A DNA stretch of 64,000 bases from Asaia bogorensis (GTDB lineage Bacteria; Pseudomonadota; Alphaproteobacteria; Acetobacterales; Acetobacteraceae): NCBI GenBank assembly GCA_945897825.1, contig CAMDGX010000002.1:40693-104692 (forward strand), read 5' to 3'. This document shows, piece after piece, positions 37,862 through 45,823 of this stretch. The notes beneath the pieces were generated by a model. It was not told where the DNA came from and searched no databases. It saw only the letters and a list, made by a program, of their open reading frames with translations. Positions within the stretch are counted from its first letter, which is position 1, and the number at the start of each line of letters is the position of its first letter. The translations under genes and the position numbers were made by a program.

Positions 37862-38698
37862 ATGTCCGCGATCCTGCTTGCCACCGACCTCTCGCCGCAT
37901 GCCGACCGTGCCATGGCCCGGGCCGCCCTCCTGGCCATGGCAAGCGGGGACGGGCTGGACGTGCTGCACGTCGTCAGCCGCGACCTGATGTCCGGCCCGC
38001 AATACGAAGCCGCCCTCGCCCAGGCGACCGCGGCGCTGCGCGACGAGCTGGCCGAGGCCGGGCTGCCGGACGGGCTGGCCGTCACGCCGCTGCCGCGCGG
38101 CGGCGAGGTCGGTGGGGCGATCGTGCAGGCGGCCAAGGAACAGGGCAGCCGGATTGTGGTGCTCGCCGCGCCGCATTCCGACCTGCTGGTGCAGATCTTC
38201 CGCGCCTCGGTGCTGCACAAGGTGGTGCGCCATGCCCCCTGCCCCGTGCTGGTGGTGCGCCGCCGCGCCCGGCAGGACTACCGCCGGATCCTGGTCGCCG
38301 TCGATCTCTCCCAGCCATCGCGCAAGGCGCTGGAACTGGCGCTGCGGTTGCTGCCGAACGAGGCGATGGCGCAGGTGGCGCTGACCGTGGTGAACGCACG
38401 GACCACCGCCTCGCCCCCGACCGAGGCCGCCGAGCAACGGGCGCGGGTGGATGACATGCTCGCCGCCAGCCTGGGCCGCCTGGCCGCCGAGGGGCGCGCC
38501 GTCCCGGCCAGCACCGAGATCGTGATGGAGGCCGGCACGCCGATGGCCGTGGTGGCCGCGGTCGCGGCGCGCAGCAAGGCGGAGCTGGTGGTGGTGGGCA
38601 CGATGGGGCTGACCGGGGCGGCCAACCTGCTGCTGGGCAGCACCGCCGAGGCGCTGCTGGCCACCCTGCCCTGCGACGTGCTGGCGGTGCGCGGCTAG
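37862..38698 (+). CDS. Tandem universal stress protein
   Basis: A 278-residue cytoplasmic protein with two UspA domains (about 1-130 and 138-278). The second carries the ATP-binding pattern G-2x-G-9x-G-S in GTMGLTGAANLLLGSTAE; the first domain has a less complete version. Such proteins support survival under starvation or low oxygen. ATG 37862 is preceded by GGAAGGA at 5-11 bp. A FixK-type box upstream suggests oxygen-dependent regulation. It is a single gene with a strong hairpin 8 bp after its stop. Confidence 0.92.
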   Translation: MSAILLATDLSPHADRAMARAALLAMASGDGLDVLHVVSRDLMSGPQYEAALAQATAALRDELAEAGLPDGLAVTPLPRGGEVGGAIVQAAKEQGSRIVVLAAPHSDLLVQIFRASVLHKVVRHAPCPVLVVRRRARQDYRRILVAVDLSQPSRKALELALRLLPNEAMAQVALTVVNARTTASPPTEAAEQRARVDDMLAASLGRLAAEGRAVPASTEIVMEAGTPMAVVAAVAARSKAELVVVGTMGLTGAANLLLGSTAEALLATLPCDVLAVRG

Positions 38699-38706
38699 AG
38701 CAATAT

Positions 38707-38732
38707 CCGACCGGATGGAATCATCCGGTCGG
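38707..38732. repeat. Hairpin between convergent genes (REP-like, possible terminator)
   Basis: CCGACCGGATG and CATCCGGTCGG are exact 11-bp complements around a GAAT loop. It lies between the universal stress gene and the converging dap gene. There is no T-run, so it may act as an mRNA 3'-end stabiliser. The flanking TAGAGCAATATCCGA resembles intergenic hairpin elements seen in alphaproteobacteria. Confidence 0.6.
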
Positions 38733-38749
38733 AAGATTTGCGTTCTCCA

Positions 38750-40297
38750 TCAGACCCGAACGTAGTCGATCCGCCGCGCGAGCCAGCAGCCGACGCGCAG
38801 GCCGGTGATGCGCCCGGCCTCGCGGCGGAACGTCAGCGTCCAGTCGCCCGGCGCCGAGAAGTCGAGCGCGCGGGGGCACGGCATCAGCCAGGTGTCGGTG
38901 GCGTAGGGGATCAGCGGCACCATCGCGCCGTCGCCCAGCTCGCCGGAGCAGGCGGCGTATGGCACGCCGCCGGCGATGGCGATGGTGATGTCCGCACCCC
39001 ATTCGGCCGAATGGTAGGTGCCGTCGATATCCATTGGCGCGTCGCCGCCGACGGGGTCCAATAGCGTGTCGATGTTGTCGGTGCCGCGGATCATGCGCAG
39101 CTTGCCGCCCTCGGGGCGCAGGCGCAGCGTGCCGGCTTCGTGCCAGCCATCGGCAGCGGGGCCGGCGACCTCCGGATGGCCGGCGAAGTGCAGCGCGACC
39201 TGGCCGTTGGCCAGCGCGTCGACGCGGGTGGCCAGCCGGGTTTCGGGATCGATGTACTTGCCGCCCCAGCCGACCTTCTCGCCGGTGGGCATCGGCGGCG
39301 CGTCCTCGCCGAGGGCCGCGGCGAAAACCTGCGCGGCCGCAGCGCGCGTGTCGCCCATGTGGTTGAACAGGACGACGACCGACATGCGCTCGGCCGGCGC
39401 GTAGAAGCGGAAGCTGCGCCAGCCGCGCAGGCCGCCGCCGTGGCCGACGATGTAGCGCCCGTGCAGGTGGCCGCGCGACAGGCCCCAGCCGTAGCCGGCG
39501 GTGGCGCCATCGGCGAAGGCGACCGGGACGGAGAGGCGGGCGTGGATGGATTCCGGGTTGTCGCGGGTGGCGTCGATATGGCGTTCCCAGGCGATCAGGT
39601 CGTCGAGGCTGGCCGACACGCCGGCATCGCCGGTCCAGGTGACGCGGTTCACCGCGGCGCGGAAGCCGGCTTCCTGGGAGCCCTCGTAGCCCACGGTGAA
39701 GCCGGGGACCTGGGAGGTATCCGGGTTGAGGCGGGCGGTGGGCATGCCGGCGCGGTCGAAGACGTGCTTGCGCATCAGCTCGCCGAGCGGGGCGCCGGCG
39801 CGTTCGGCGACGAGGTCGCCGAGGACGCGGAAATTGTGGTTGCAGTAGGAGTAGCGGGTGCCGGGCTGGAAATGCAGCGTCTCGGCGCGGTCGGTCAGGC
39901 GGCGGGCCTGGGCCTCGGTGAACGGGGCCTCGACGGGGGAGCCGGCCAGCGCGGTGAGCGCCCAGTAGTCGCGCAGGCCGGATTGGTTGTGGGCCATGAG
40001 AGAGGCGGTGGGGCGCTGGGCCATCTTCGGCAGGCGCGCGGCGAGTTGGGAGTCCAGCACGTTCGGATTGCGGTCGAGGTCGGTGGTCAGGATCGTGGTG
40101 GCGCAGGTGAACTGCTTTGAGATGGAGCAGATCAGGAACATCGTCTGCGCCGTGAAGGGAATGCGGCGTTCGAGGTCGGCGTAGCCCCAGGCGTGGCGGG
40201 CCATCACCTGGCCGTCGCGCAGCACGGCCACGGCTCCGCCGGCGCCCTGGAAGCGGTGCGGCAGGGCGGAGAGGACCTTGTCGAGGGTCTCGGGCAT
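38750..40297 (-). CDS. dap: D-aminopeptidase (serine hydrolase, S12 family)
   Basis: A 515-residue protein close in length and layout to the Ochrobactrum anthropi D-aminopeptidase (520 residues). The catalytic domain has Ser58-Ile-Ser-Lys61 (ICSISKQFTCA), the YxN-type motif in HYSYCN-like RYSYCNHNF, and HGGGLRGWR. Two C-terminal beta-barrel domains follow (from about 330), ending in the characteristic VGCWLARRIDYVRV. The enzyme removes N-terminal D-amino acids from peptides. The start is ATG 40297. It has no signal peptide, as in the known cytoplasmic enzyme. Confidence 0.9.
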   Translation of the reverse strand: MPETLDKVLSALPHRFQGAGGAVAVLRDGQVMARHAWGYADLERRIPFTAQTMFLICSISKQFTCATTILTTDLDRNPNVLDSQLAARLPKMAQRPTASLMAHNQSGLRDYWALTALAGSPVEAPFTEAQARRLTDRAETLHFQPGTRYSYCNHNFRVLGDLVAERAGAPLGELMRKHVFDRAGMPTARLNPDTSQVPGFTVGYEGSQEAGFRAAVNRVTWTGDAGVSASLDDLIAWERHIDATRDNPESIHARLSVPVAFADGATAGYGWGLSRGHLHGRYIVGHGGGLRGWRSFRFYAPAERMSVVVLFNHMGDTRAAAAQVFAAALGEDAPPMPTGEKVGWGGKYIDPETRLATRVDALANGQVALHFAGHPEVAGPAADGWHEAGTLRLRPEGGKLRMIRGTDNIDTLLDPVGGDAPMDIDGTYHSAEWGADITIAIAGGVPYAACSGELGDGAMVPLIPYATDTWLMPCPRALDFSAPGDWTLTFRREAGRITGLRVGCWLARRIDYVRV

Positions 40298-40378
40298 CGG
40301 GCGGCCTTTCGCTGGGGTGGGCCAGTGTAGCAGCGCGCGGCGGTTCTGGTAGGCTTGCGGAACAGCATGGAGGACTTC

Positions 40379-41491
40379 ATGGCCGACGCATTGGGGACCA
40401 GCACGGGGGCGACTGGTGGGTTTCCGGACGCTGTGCTGCGGGCGGGGTGTACGCGGTTCCTGAACGGGCATGGGCGGGCGACGGCGCGGGGGTGGGTGGA
40501 GAAGCTGGCGGCGTCTCCGGCGCTCGATATGGAGCTGGACGTCTATAGCGACGGGCCGGCGATGAAGCAGTTGGAGCAGGAGACGGCGGTGCTGCTGGGC
40601 AAGCCGGCCGGGATGTTCTTCGCCAAGGGGATCACGGCGCAGCAGGCCGCACTTCTGGCGCATTGCCAGGCGACCAACCGGCGGACCGTGGCGCTGCATC
40701 CTTCGAGCCATTTCGCGATGGACGAGCATGACACGCTGGACCGGCTGGCGGGGCTGGTTTCGATGCGGCTGGGCAGCGACATAAGGCACTTCACGGCGGC
40801 CGACCTGGAGCGGGCGGCGGAGCCGATCGGGTGCGTGACGGTGGAGGTGCCGTTGCGGCGGGCGGGGTTCCTCGCACCTTCGTGGGACGAGCTGGTCGGG
40901 GTTTCGACGTGGTGCCGGTCACGGAACATCCCGTTCCATCTCGACGGGGCGCGGCTGTGGGAGGTGGCGCCGCATTACGGGAAATCATTGGCGGAGATCT
41001 CGGCGCTGGCGGATAGCGTTTATGTGAGTTTCTACAAGGGGTTGGGGGGGATGGGGGGCTGCGTGCTGGCGGGGCCTTCGGCGCTGGTGGCGGCGTGCCG
41101 GCCGTGGCGGAACCGGTTCGGGGGGGATATGCCGACGATCTTTCCCTATGTGCTGACCGGGCTCGAGGGGTTGCGGACGCATCTGCCGCGGATGGGGGAC
41201 TACTATCGGCAGGCCTGCGCGATCGCGGCGGCGGTTTCGCGGATGCCGGGGCTGAGGGTGCGGCCGGGGGTGCCGCATGGGAATTCGTTCCAGGTGCATT
41301 TCGCGGCGCCGCGGGCGGTGGTGGAGGCGGCGGCGACGCGGTTGGCGGAGCGGGAGGGGGTTTGGCTGGTCAACCGGGTGGCGGAGACGGCGTGGCCGGA
41401 GAGTTGCTACGCGGAGATCGTGGTGGGGGCGGCGACGATGGAGTGGTCGGCGGACGAGGTGGCGGCGGCGCTGGGGCGGCTGGTCAGCTAG
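40379..41491 (+). CDS. Threonine aldolase-like beta-eliminating lyase
   Basis: A 370-residue PLP-dependent fold-type I enzyme. FHLDGARLWE carries the aspartate that binds the PLP nitrogen, and SVYVSFYKGLGGMGG the PLP lysine, as in low-specificity L-threonine aldolases. It would cleave L-threonine or another beta-hydroxy amino acid to glycine and an aldehyde. ATG 40379 is preferred over TTG 40355 and ATG 40367 because GGAGG lies 5 bp before it. Its stop codon overlaps that of the converging CPBP gene (the four bases CTAG serve both). Confidence 0.88.
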   Translation: MADALGTSTGATGGFPDAVLRAGCTRFLNGHGRATARGWVEKLAASPALDMELDVYSDGPAMKQLEQETAVLLGKPAGMFFAKGITAQQAALLAHCQATNRRTVALHPSSHFAMDEHDTLDRLAGLVSMRLGSDIRHFTAADLERAAEPIGCVTVEVPLRRAGFLAPSWDELVGVSTWCRSRNIPFHLDGARLWEVAPHYGKSLAEISALADSVYVSFYKGLGGMGGCVLAGPSALVAACRPWRNRFGGDMPTIFPYVLTGLEGLRTHLPRMGDYYRQACAIAAAVSRMPGLRVRPGVPHGNSFQVHFAAPRAVVEAAATRLAEREGVWLVNRVAETAWPESCYAEIVVGAATMEWSADEVAAALGRLVS

Positions 41492-42354
41492 GCGCGCTGC
41501 CAGGATGGCGGGACGACGTGGCCACGGCGGATGGCCTTGGCCAGCAGCAGCACGCCGGTGGCGGTGCAGAGCAGGAACGCCACCAGCGAGGCTTCCAGGC
41601 CGAAGCTGCCGCCGGTGAGGGCGGCCGGTCCCTCGACGGCGGAGCGGACCAGGCCGGGGTCGCGGGGGCCGCCTGACACGATGCCGGAGAAGATGCCGGA
41701 CTGGGTGTAGTTCCAGGCGATGTGGAAGCCGATGCCCATCCAGAGACGGCGGGTCAACATGTAGGCGGCGGCGAGCAGGATGCCGGCCTCGAGGCTGATG
41801 AACAGGGCGCCGATGACGGTGGCGGCCGGATTGACGAGGTGCAGGAAGCCGAACACGAGGGAGGACAGCGCGAGCGAGAGCCAGCTGCCGCAGGTTTCCT
41901 CGACGATGCGGAACAGCACGCCGCGGAATAGCAGTTCCTCCAGGATGCCCGAGCTGAGCGCCATGGCCAGGGCTGGGAGCATGAAGGCCCAGGGGTTGAG
42001 GCCTTCGATGCGGTAGATGCCGAGCAGCAACAGGACCAGGATGCAGGCGGTGTAGAGGCCGGCGCCGAGCAGCAGGCCGGTGGCCAGTTCCCCACCGTGG
42101 CCCCGCAGGTCGAGTTCGGTGGCCGGGCGCCGTTCGACGAGACGCACGAAACCGACATAGATGGCCATGGCCAGGGCCGCCATGGCCGCCACCGCCGCCA
42201 GGGAGGCCAGCGGGGTGGCCGCGAGTGCTGTCATGATGGTGTTGGACAGCGCGATCATCAGGAACAGGATGCCGCCGAGCAGGAGCAGCCGGGTGGCCGG
42301 GAACCGCGCGATGCGCAGCCACAGAGGCGGATTCGACGGGGGCGCCTTCGGCAT
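41488..42354 (-). CDS. CPBP-family intramembrane glutamic protease
   Basis: A 288-residue protein with eight or so membrane helices. The three CPBP/Abi motifs are present: ILEELLFRGVLFR (the glutamate pair), FGFLHLVNP and GIGFHIAWN. Such enzymes include Rce1-like CAAX proteases and bacterial immunity proteins; the substrate here is unknown. It lies 30 bp downstream of a small hypothetical gene on the same strand. Its stop shares CTAG with the converging aldolase gene, so no terminator can lie between them. Confidence 0.88.
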   Translation of the reverse strand: MPKAPPSNPPLWLRIARFPATRLLLLGGILFLMIALSNTIMTALAATPLASLAAVAAMAALAMAIYVGFVRLVERRPATELDLRGHGGELATGLLLGAGLYTACILVLLLLGIYRIEGLNPWAFMLPALAMALSSGILEELLFRGVLFRIVEETCGSWLSLALSSLVFGFLHLVNPAATVIGALFISLEAGILLAAAYMLTRRLWMGIGFHIAWNYTQSGIFSGIVSGGPRDPGLVRSAVEGPAALTGGSFGLEASLVAFLLCTATGVLLLAKAIRRGHVVPPSWQRA

Positions 42355-42384
42355 GGTCGGACACTCGCGGTGGGTGGCGCGAGG

Positions 42385-42867
42385 CTAGAGTACGGGGATG
42401 CTCGATCCAAGCTGGGGCATGACGATGGGCGTGCGCGATCGTCCCCCGGTTGGGGGTGGTTTGGCGCGGATGGGGTATTTCGGGGCGTTTTTCGGGCGCG
42501 GCGGGGCGCGGGCGAGGCGCGGACGGGCGATGGGGGTGGCGCGCGGGGTCGGGCGCAGGCCGCGGTTGGGGCCGGGGCCGATGACCCAGAGGATCGGGTG
42601 TTCGCAGACGAGGTGGGTGCCGTCGTGCGGAGTACGGACGTGGGGCGGCTGGGTGTGGGCGTCGGTGGGGTGCGGGCGTTCGGCGGGGTGATGGGGGAGA
42701 TGCGCGGCCGCGAGGTGCCAGGCGCGGAGATGGCGCCGGCCGAGGAGGGCGGCGAGCAGGGACAGGATCAGGGCCTCCAGGGCGGCGCGCAGGCACGGCT
42801 TCGCCGTCGCGCTTTGGGCGCTGCGGCGGGGTTGGCTCTGGGGCCGGGTGGAGGGGCGTGGATCCAT
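42385..42867 (-). CDS. Hypothetical small protein with one hydrophobic helix
   Basis: A 160-residue protein not assigned to a family. Residues 26-43 (LRAALEALILSLLAALLG) form one hydrophobic helix; the rest is rich in Pro, His and Arg. The ATG at 42867 sits at the edge of an AT-rich promoter-like stretch (42868-42960), and the CPBP gene follows 30 bp later, both of which favour a real gene. No clear ribosome site is seen, and the composition could also arise from GC-rich noise, so the call is tentative. Confidence 0.45.
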   Translation of the reverse strand: MDPRPSTRPQSQPRRSAQSATAKPCLRAALEALILSLLAALLGRRHLRAWHLAAAHLPHHPAERPHPTDAHTQPPHVRTPHDGTHLVCEHPILWVIGPGPNRGLRPTPRATPIARPRLARAPPRPKNAPKYPIRAKPPPTGGRSRTPIVMPQLGSSIPVL

Positions 42868-42931
42868 TTGGGGTAGTTTAGCTTACTTTATGTTAGGAGT
42901 GCAAGGTTTTTTTGCCTAGAATGAGGCGCTG

Positions 42932-42972
42932 TTGCATCTGTTCGTGAGTGGCCTATGTTTATGGCATATGCC
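42932..42972 (+). promoter_or_regulatory. Promoter and palindrome candidate for vapBC
   Basis: TTGCAT (42932) and TATGTT (42954) are separated by 16 bp. Just downstream the 10-bp palindrome GGCATATGCC (42963-42972) lies 11 bp before the antitoxin ATG. VapB antitoxins usually bind such palindromes to repress their own operon; the assignment is positional. Confidence 0.45.
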
Positions 42973-42983
42973 AGGAGGTTCGG

Positions 42984-43220
42984 ATGGGTGATCAGCGGCA
43001 TGTCAGGCTGTTCCGCAACGGCCGCAATCAGGCGGTGCGGATTCCGGTGGAGTTCGAATTGCCGGGGGACGAGGCGATCATGCATCGCGATGGGGATCGG
43101 CTGGTGATCGAGCCGGTGCGCAAACGGGGGCTGGTGGCGTTGCTGGCGACGATGACGCCGATCGACGAGGCGTTTCCAGAGATCGACGATCCGCCGCCGG
43201 CGGTGGAGAAGATTTTTTGA
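42984..43220 (+). CDS. vapB: VapB/VagC-type antitoxin
   Basis: A 78-residue protein. The N-terminal 45 residues form an AbrB/SpoVT-type DNA-binding domain with LFRNGRNQAVRIPVEFELPG, the VagC/VapB signature; the C-terminal tail (ALLATMTPIDEAFPEIDD) is the usual disordered toxin-binding part. ATG 42984 has AGGAGG 6-7 bp upstream. It overlaps the toxin gene by 4 bp and should both neutralise VapC and repress the operon. AT-rich upstream DNA and the neighbouring mobile element suggest acquisition by transfer. Confidence 0.93.
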   Translation: MGDQRHVRLFRNGRNQAVRIPVEFELPGDEAIMHRDGDRLVIEPVRKRGLVALLATMTPIDEAFPEIDDPPPAVEKIF

Positions 43221-43618
43221 CGCGGTATCTGCTGGATACCAACATCGTTTCCGACCTTGTGCGGAACCCGCAGGGGCGGGCGGCGCAGCGACTGGCGGAG
43301 GTGGGTGGGGGGGCGGTGTGCACCAGCATCATCGTGGCGGCGGAGTTGCGCTATGGCTACGCGAAGAACGGTTCGACGCGGCTGATGCGGGCCGTGGAGG
43401 CGGTGCTGGGGGAGATCGCGGTGCTGCCGTTCGATGTTCCGGCCGATGCGGCGTATGGCGGCATTCGCGCGGCGCTGGAAGCGGAGGGGCAGGTGATTGG
43501 GGGGAATGATCTGCTGATCGCGGCGCATGCCTCGGCGGTGGGGGCGACGCTGGTGACGGCGAATGTGGGGGAGTTCGAAAGGGTGAGGGGGTTGCGGGTG
43601 GAGAATTGGTTGGCTTGA
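43217..43618 (+). CDS. vapC: VapC-type PIN-domain toxin
   Basis: A 133-residue PIN ribonuclease. The acidic active-site residues are Asp7 (YLLDTNIVSDL), Glu43 (AAELRYGY) and Asp98 (GGNDLLIAAHA), with TANVGEF near the end supplying the fourth position. VapC toxins cut specific RNAs such as initiator tRNA. The start is TTG 43217, overlapping the antitoxin stop; no ATG is available without losing the first catalytic Asp. The poor start codon fits the need for low toxin synthesis. Confidence 0.93.
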   Translation: MTRYLLDTNIVSDLVRNPQGRAAQRLAEVGGGAVCTSIIVAAELRYGYAKNGSTRLMRAVEAVLGEIAVLPFDVPADAAYGGIRAALEAEGQVIGGNDLLIAAHASAVGATLVTANVGEFERVRGLRVENWLA

Positions 43619-43680
43619 GTGCCATGCAAGGGCTGCGACAAACTGCGGATGTAATCGCGGGCGGCATCGGTGGTTTGGTA

Positions 43681-43699
43681 CAATGCCGAAGGGGCATTG
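43681..43699. repeat. REP-like hairpin downstream of vapC
   Basis: CAATGCC (43681-43687) pairs with GGCATTG (43693-43699) around GAAGG, flanked by TTTGGTA and CACCCTACGG. The reverse complement reads like the widespread GTAGGGTGCAAT hairpin found between genes in many proteobacteria. It could also end the vapBC transcript. Confidence 0.5.
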
Positions 43700-43739
43700 C
43701 ACCCTACGGCTTGCTACGGCGGAACACTGTGGGACCGGA

Positions 43740-44303
43740 TCACACGGTCGTTATGAACTGATGGACAAGTTCTGAAGTAATATTCGCCGCGTCTGCGGGA
43801 TACCTCACCTGTAAGTACTCCAGGAAAAATTTGCGAAGATCGTGGGGCATCTCCCATTGCGTCATGTCCATTCCGTCTCGGCATTTGGTAGTGTGTTCAT
43901 CGTAGTGGTCGATCCCCATAAGCCCGAGGAAGGTTGCGCATTTTCTGCAGACGGCTTTTTCTTGGCACTTCATACCGATTCCTGCTGCCTGGTATTCGGC
44001 GTACAGGTCTAGCCGGTAGGAACATTTTTGACGGACGAACTCGGATACGGCTTGCACTTCGGCGTGGCCATCGCCGCTCTTGACAATCGGCATATGCTTC
44101 GCCCGGCCGCTTCCCCGAGTGTGGTAGTAGAGGGTGGCTTGGCAGGAGCCCTTGCCATCCGTGTGACTGCGTTCCGGCGCGGAAAAGGCAGCGTAGCCTT
44201 GGTCCTGGAGTTCACCGACGAGGTTGCGAGGCTTTCGGTTCAGCGGCGCGGCCGCGAAGAATCCGGGGGGTTTTCTGCCACTCCGTGGCGCCCGCTCTGA
44301 CAT
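43740..44303 (-). CDS. Hypothetical protein, possible deaminase fold
   Basis: A 187-residue protein from a clearly AT-richer stretch. It is not recognised with certainty. The order His80-Ala-Glu82 (GDGHAEVQAV) and then Cys113...Cys119-Arg-Lys-Cys122 (CQEKAVCRKCATF) matches the HAE...CxxC zinc pattern of the cytidine deaminase superfamily, which includes toxin and nucleic-acid-modifying deaminases. A short basic N-terminal region (1-30) precedes it. The ATG at 44303 has AAGGGG about 11 bp upstream. Next to VapBC and an IS110 element, it may be a defence or toxin gene; this is inference. Confidence 0.6.
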   Translation of the reverse strand: MSERAPRSGRKPPGFFAAAPLNRKPRNLVGELQDQGYAAFSAPERSHTDGKGSCQATLYYHTRGSGRAKHMPIVKSGDGHAEVQAVSEFVRQKCSYRLDLYAEYQAAGIGMKCQEKAVCRKCATFLGLMGIDHYDEHTTKCRDGMDMTQWEMPHDLRKFFLEYLQVRYPADAANITSELVHQFITTV

Positions 44304-44483
44304 TGGTGATCATCCCCTTATGCGGTTGCGTCTTGCAGCGGAAGACCCGAGCGGTGACGTTGCTAAGAGAGAAGATTTTGCCCCCAACTGTCAATGCCTT
44401 TCTCCGTTTTGCAGAATTACTTGGCTCAGATTGACTGACCCTTCATTGACGAATACGAGCGGCAGTATTATATATTTCTGTTA

Positions 44484-44527
44484 GATGGAAAAAGTTTTTT
44501 TGCTTCTTTTTGTTCACAAAAAAAGGC
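44484..44527 (+). repeat. Dispersed AT-rich 3'-end repeat, copy 3
   Basis: GATGGAAAAAGTTTTTTTG precedes CTTCTTTTTG (44503-44512) and a slightly decayed right arm CAAAAAAAAGG. No gene ends here today. It may once have followed the FAD-oxidase remnant whose stop is at 45826-45824, with IS110 inserted between them. Confidence 0.7.
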
Positions 44528-44639
44528 CATTGCTTCCTGACTTCTGCTCGGGTTCGGGGCGGAGGGCCTGGATTGCTTCGCTTTGCTCGCAATTGTCTCT
44601 GGGCTCTGAGGTAGGATGGCTGTGCGTCCTGTAAGGGAG

Positions 44640-44829
44640 GTGCCATGATCCGGGTGGCCACCCGGATCACGGCACGGGCAGGTCGAGCGTCTCGCAATCG
44701 GGCCTTTCGCCCGACGTCATCAGGCTCGCCTGTCCGCTCCCTTGCCGTCGCTTGATGAGTTGATCGGGCCGCTCCGCTCGCCAGTGGACGCCCGCAGACA
44801 ATCCCAAGCCGCATCAGGATACACCCACC
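44640..44829 (+). ncRNA. Candidate bridge RNA region of the IS110 element
   Basis: In the IS110 group the non-coding DNA 5' of the transposase encodes the bridge RNA that pairs with target and donor DNA. Here about 190 bp without a gene lie in that position, with several self-complementary parts, including TGATCCGGGTGG/CCACCCGGATCA at 44646-44669 and CGGGCCTTTCGCCCG nearby. The RNA itself and its loops are inferred from family knowledge, not shown. Confidence 0.4.
44646..44669. repeat. Perfect 24-bp palindrome in the IS110 leader
   Basis: The 24 bases from 44646 to 44669 equal their own reverse complement; each half is TGATCCGGGTGG or its complement. It can form a 10-bp stem with a minimal loop or bind a dimer. 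It lies 161 bp before the transposase ATG. Confidence 0.75.
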
Positions 44830-45789
44830 ATGGACACGGTTTCCACTTCGCCCACGCGCTTCATCGGATGCGATGTCGGCAAGGCCTCCATCACAGTCTT
44901 CGACACCGCCTCCGGCCAGGCCCGCACTATCCCCAACCGATTGCCCGACCTGCGGCGCCTCGCTCGGGGATTGGGGCCCGAGTGCCTCGTCGTGTGCGAG
45001 GCGACTGGCGGATACGAGACGCGCCTGCTCGACGCCGTGCTCGCCGCAGGCGTGCCCGCCCATCGCGCCGATGCGCGCAAGGTCAAGGCCTTCATCCGGT
45101 CGTTCGGCACCCTTGGAAAGTCCGACGCGATCGATGCCGAGGCGCTGGCGCGCTATGGCGCCGAGCGCCATGCCAGTCTTGCACGCTGGCAACCGCCGGA
45201 CCCGGTCCGCGAGGAACTGCAAGCCCTTGTGCTGACGCGTATCGACCTCGTGCGGATGCGCCAGGCGCAGGTGAACCGGTTGGCGGCACCCGGGGCGGCG
45301 GCGGTGGCGGGGGTGCTGCGGGCCGTGCTGCGCGAGATCGTGGCGCAGCTGCGCGCCATCGAGGCGCGCATCGCCGCGCTGCTGCGCCAGCATCCCGTGC
45401 TGGCTCGCCAGGCCGCCGTGCTGAACGGCATTCGTGGAGTGGGCGCCGTCACCGCCGCGGCGCTGCTGGCGCTGATGCCGGAACTGGGACATGTGTCGGG
45501 CAAGCAGGCAGCAGCCTTGGCCGGGGTGGCGCCGCATCCGCACGAAAGTGGGCAGCGCGTCGGCTACCGGCGCACCCGCGGCGGCAGGCCGGAGGTGAAG
45601 CGCAGCCTCTTCATGGCCGCCCTTACAGCCAGCCAGGGGGAGGGTGCGCTGGCTGAGGCCTACCGAAGGCTCGTCGCACGCGGCAAGAAGCCGATCGTTG
45701 CCATCACCGTGGTCATGCGAAAGCTCGTCGTCGTCGCCAACGCCAGGATCCGAGACGATGCACGCAACGCCACCGCTCAAGTGAGTTGA
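44830..45789 (+). CDS. IS110-family transposase (DEDD recombinase)
   Basis: A 319-residue protein. The N-terminal RuvC-like domain has the DEDD residues in IGCDVGKAS, VVCEATGGYE and KSDAIDAEALARY. The C-terminal Tnp20 domain begins near VLNGIRGVGAVTAAAL and holds the serine-containing RPEVKRSLFMAAL region. Length is normal and no frameshift is visible, so the enzyme may be active. It catalyses RNA-guided recombination in characterised relatives. ATG 44830 follows a long non-coding leader. Confidence 0.93.
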   Translation: MDTVSTSPTRFIGCDVGKASITVFDTASGQARTIPNRLPDLRRLARGLGPECLVVCEATGGYETRLLDAVLAAGVPAHRADARKVKAFIRSFGTLGKSDAIDAEALARYGAERHASLARWQPPDPVREELQALVLTRIDLVRMRQAQVNRLAAPGAAAVAGVLRAVLREIVAQLRAIEARIAALLRQHPVLARQAAVLNGIRGVGAVTAAALLALMPELGHVSGKQAAALAGVAPHPHESGQRVGYRRTRGGRPEVKRSLFMAALTASQGEGALAEAYRRLVARGKKPIVAITVVMRKLVVVANARIRDDARNATAQVS

Positions 45790-45823
45790 TGACGGCGCGG
45801 GGTGGGGGGTTTCGAGGGGAGCG

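Larger units (their letters stand above)
44600..45800 (+). mobile_element. IS110-family insertion sequence (ends approximate)
   Basis: A DEDD transposase gene (44830-45789) is preceded by about 200 bp of non-coding leader containing a 24-bp palindrome. IS110 elements lack long terminal inverted repeats, so the ends cannot be placed exactly by eye; 44600 and 45800 are estimates. The element lies between a dispersed repeat and the 3' remnant of an oxidase gene, which suggests it landed in or beside that gene. Confidence 0.75.

Noticed and set aside
42097..42876. A 259-codon plus-strand frame opposite the CPBP gene and the small hypothetical gene.
   Set aside because: Gly/Arg-rich with no motif, and antisense to a clearly recognisable membrane protease over part of its length.
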